Shown here: piece after piece, positions 5,763 through 5,954 of the stretch
How the letters are laid out: each line of letters begins with the position of its first letter
How positions within the stretch are numbered: position 1 is the first letter of the stretch
Assembly (NCBI GenBank): GCA_019242435.1
Contig: JAFAVN010000490.1
Span: forward strand, 1 to 5,954
DNA length: 5,954 nucleotides
Direction: 5' to 3'
Origin: Verrucomicrobiota bacterium
GTDB taxonomy: Bacteria; Verrucomicrobiota; Verrucomicrobiia; Chthoniobacterales; JAFAMB01
Translations under genes and position numbers: made by a program
Notes under the pieces: model-generated
Seen by the model: only the letters and a program-made list of their open reading frames with translations
What the model was told of the DNA's origin: nothing
Databases searched by the model: none

Positions 5763-5954
5763 CTTGCTGTACTGTCCTCTGATTAGAAAGAGGATCGGGT
5801 AGATCATCGATCCGGCAGCAGCGAAAAGGGTAATGATCTTTTGAATCCCCAACAATGCAGCGTAGTCCGAACCGTTAGCGGTCCTGGAGAGAGTTGCTAC
5901 CAGCGTCGAAGTCAAGGTCCCGGCTTGAATTGCTGCTACGAATGAGACCGTGTA
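5745..5954 (-). CDS. C-terminal end of a polytopic membrane protein, possibly an MFS transporter
   Basis: A frame open from the right edge of the window encodes 69 residues before a TGA at 5747-5745; the start lies outside the window. The peptide has two hydrophobic stretches: a first near residues 3-22 (SFVAAIQAGTLTSTLVATL) and a clear membrane helix near residues 41-59 (IITLFAAAGSMIYPILFLI). They are joined by a polar linker (SRTANGSDYAALLGIQ), and a short basic tail (RGQYSKVRGEK) follows. This matches the end of a multi-pass inner-membrane protein, with a final helix and positive cytoplasmic tail. The GSDYAALLG linker is reminiscent of major-facilitator transporters, including AmpG-like ones, but too little is visible to name it. 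Its stop codon sits inside a 7-bp periodic repeat. Confidence 0.68.
   Translation of the reverse strand, partial: YTVSFVAAIQAGTLTSTLVATLSRTANGSDYAALLGIQKIITLFAAAGSMIYPILFLIRGQYSKVRGEK

Overview
The window looks like chromosomal DNA from a moderately GC-rich, free-living (probably soil) bacterium. Three features hint at Verrucomicrobiota or a similar phylum: short hairpins of the GCTCC/GGAGC type joined to a TTTATAG core, tandem 7-bp and 9-bp repeats in gene gaps, and start codons without a clear Shine-Dalgarno sequence. This placement is an inference from style and there is no marker gene to confirm it.

Layout, left to right. (1) Positions 3-1316, + strand: a CPA1-type (NhaP-like) cation/proton antiporter whose first part lies left of the window. 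It ends at a 9-bp tandem repeat and a candidate intrinsic terminator. (2) Positions 1424-2653, - strand: a glycoamylase-domain protein of the GH144 type (beta-1,2-glucan hydrolase relatives), convergent with the antiporter and without a visible signal peptide. (3) Positions 2817-4175 and 4172-5356, - strand: a two-gene operon with a 4-bp ATGA overlap. The first gene transcribed encodes an SfnB/DszC-like acyl-CoA-dehydrogenase-fold flavoprotein. The second encodes a NtaA/SnaA/DszA-type FMNH2-dependent monooxygenase. (4) Positions 5357-5744: a gene-free stretch of 388 bp holding a cluster of REP-like palindromes, a 12-A run and a candidate terminator. (5) Positions 5745-5954, - strand: the last 69 residues of a polytopic membrane protein that continues off the right edge.

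The sfnB/monooxygenase pair is the clearest functional unit. Such pairs are known from sulfur-scavenging loci, where reduced-flavin monooxygenases release sulfur from organosulfur compounds when sulfate is short. No flavin reductase, transporter or regulator for it is present here, so the substrate cannot be named. The antiporter (ion and pH homeostasis) and the glycoside hydrolase appear unrelated to it. I found no CRISPR, phage, toxin-antitoxin or other defence system, and nothing I would call a new system. The most unusual content is in the non-coding repeats: the palindrome cluster, and the 7-bp repeats that supply the stop codons of two separate genes.
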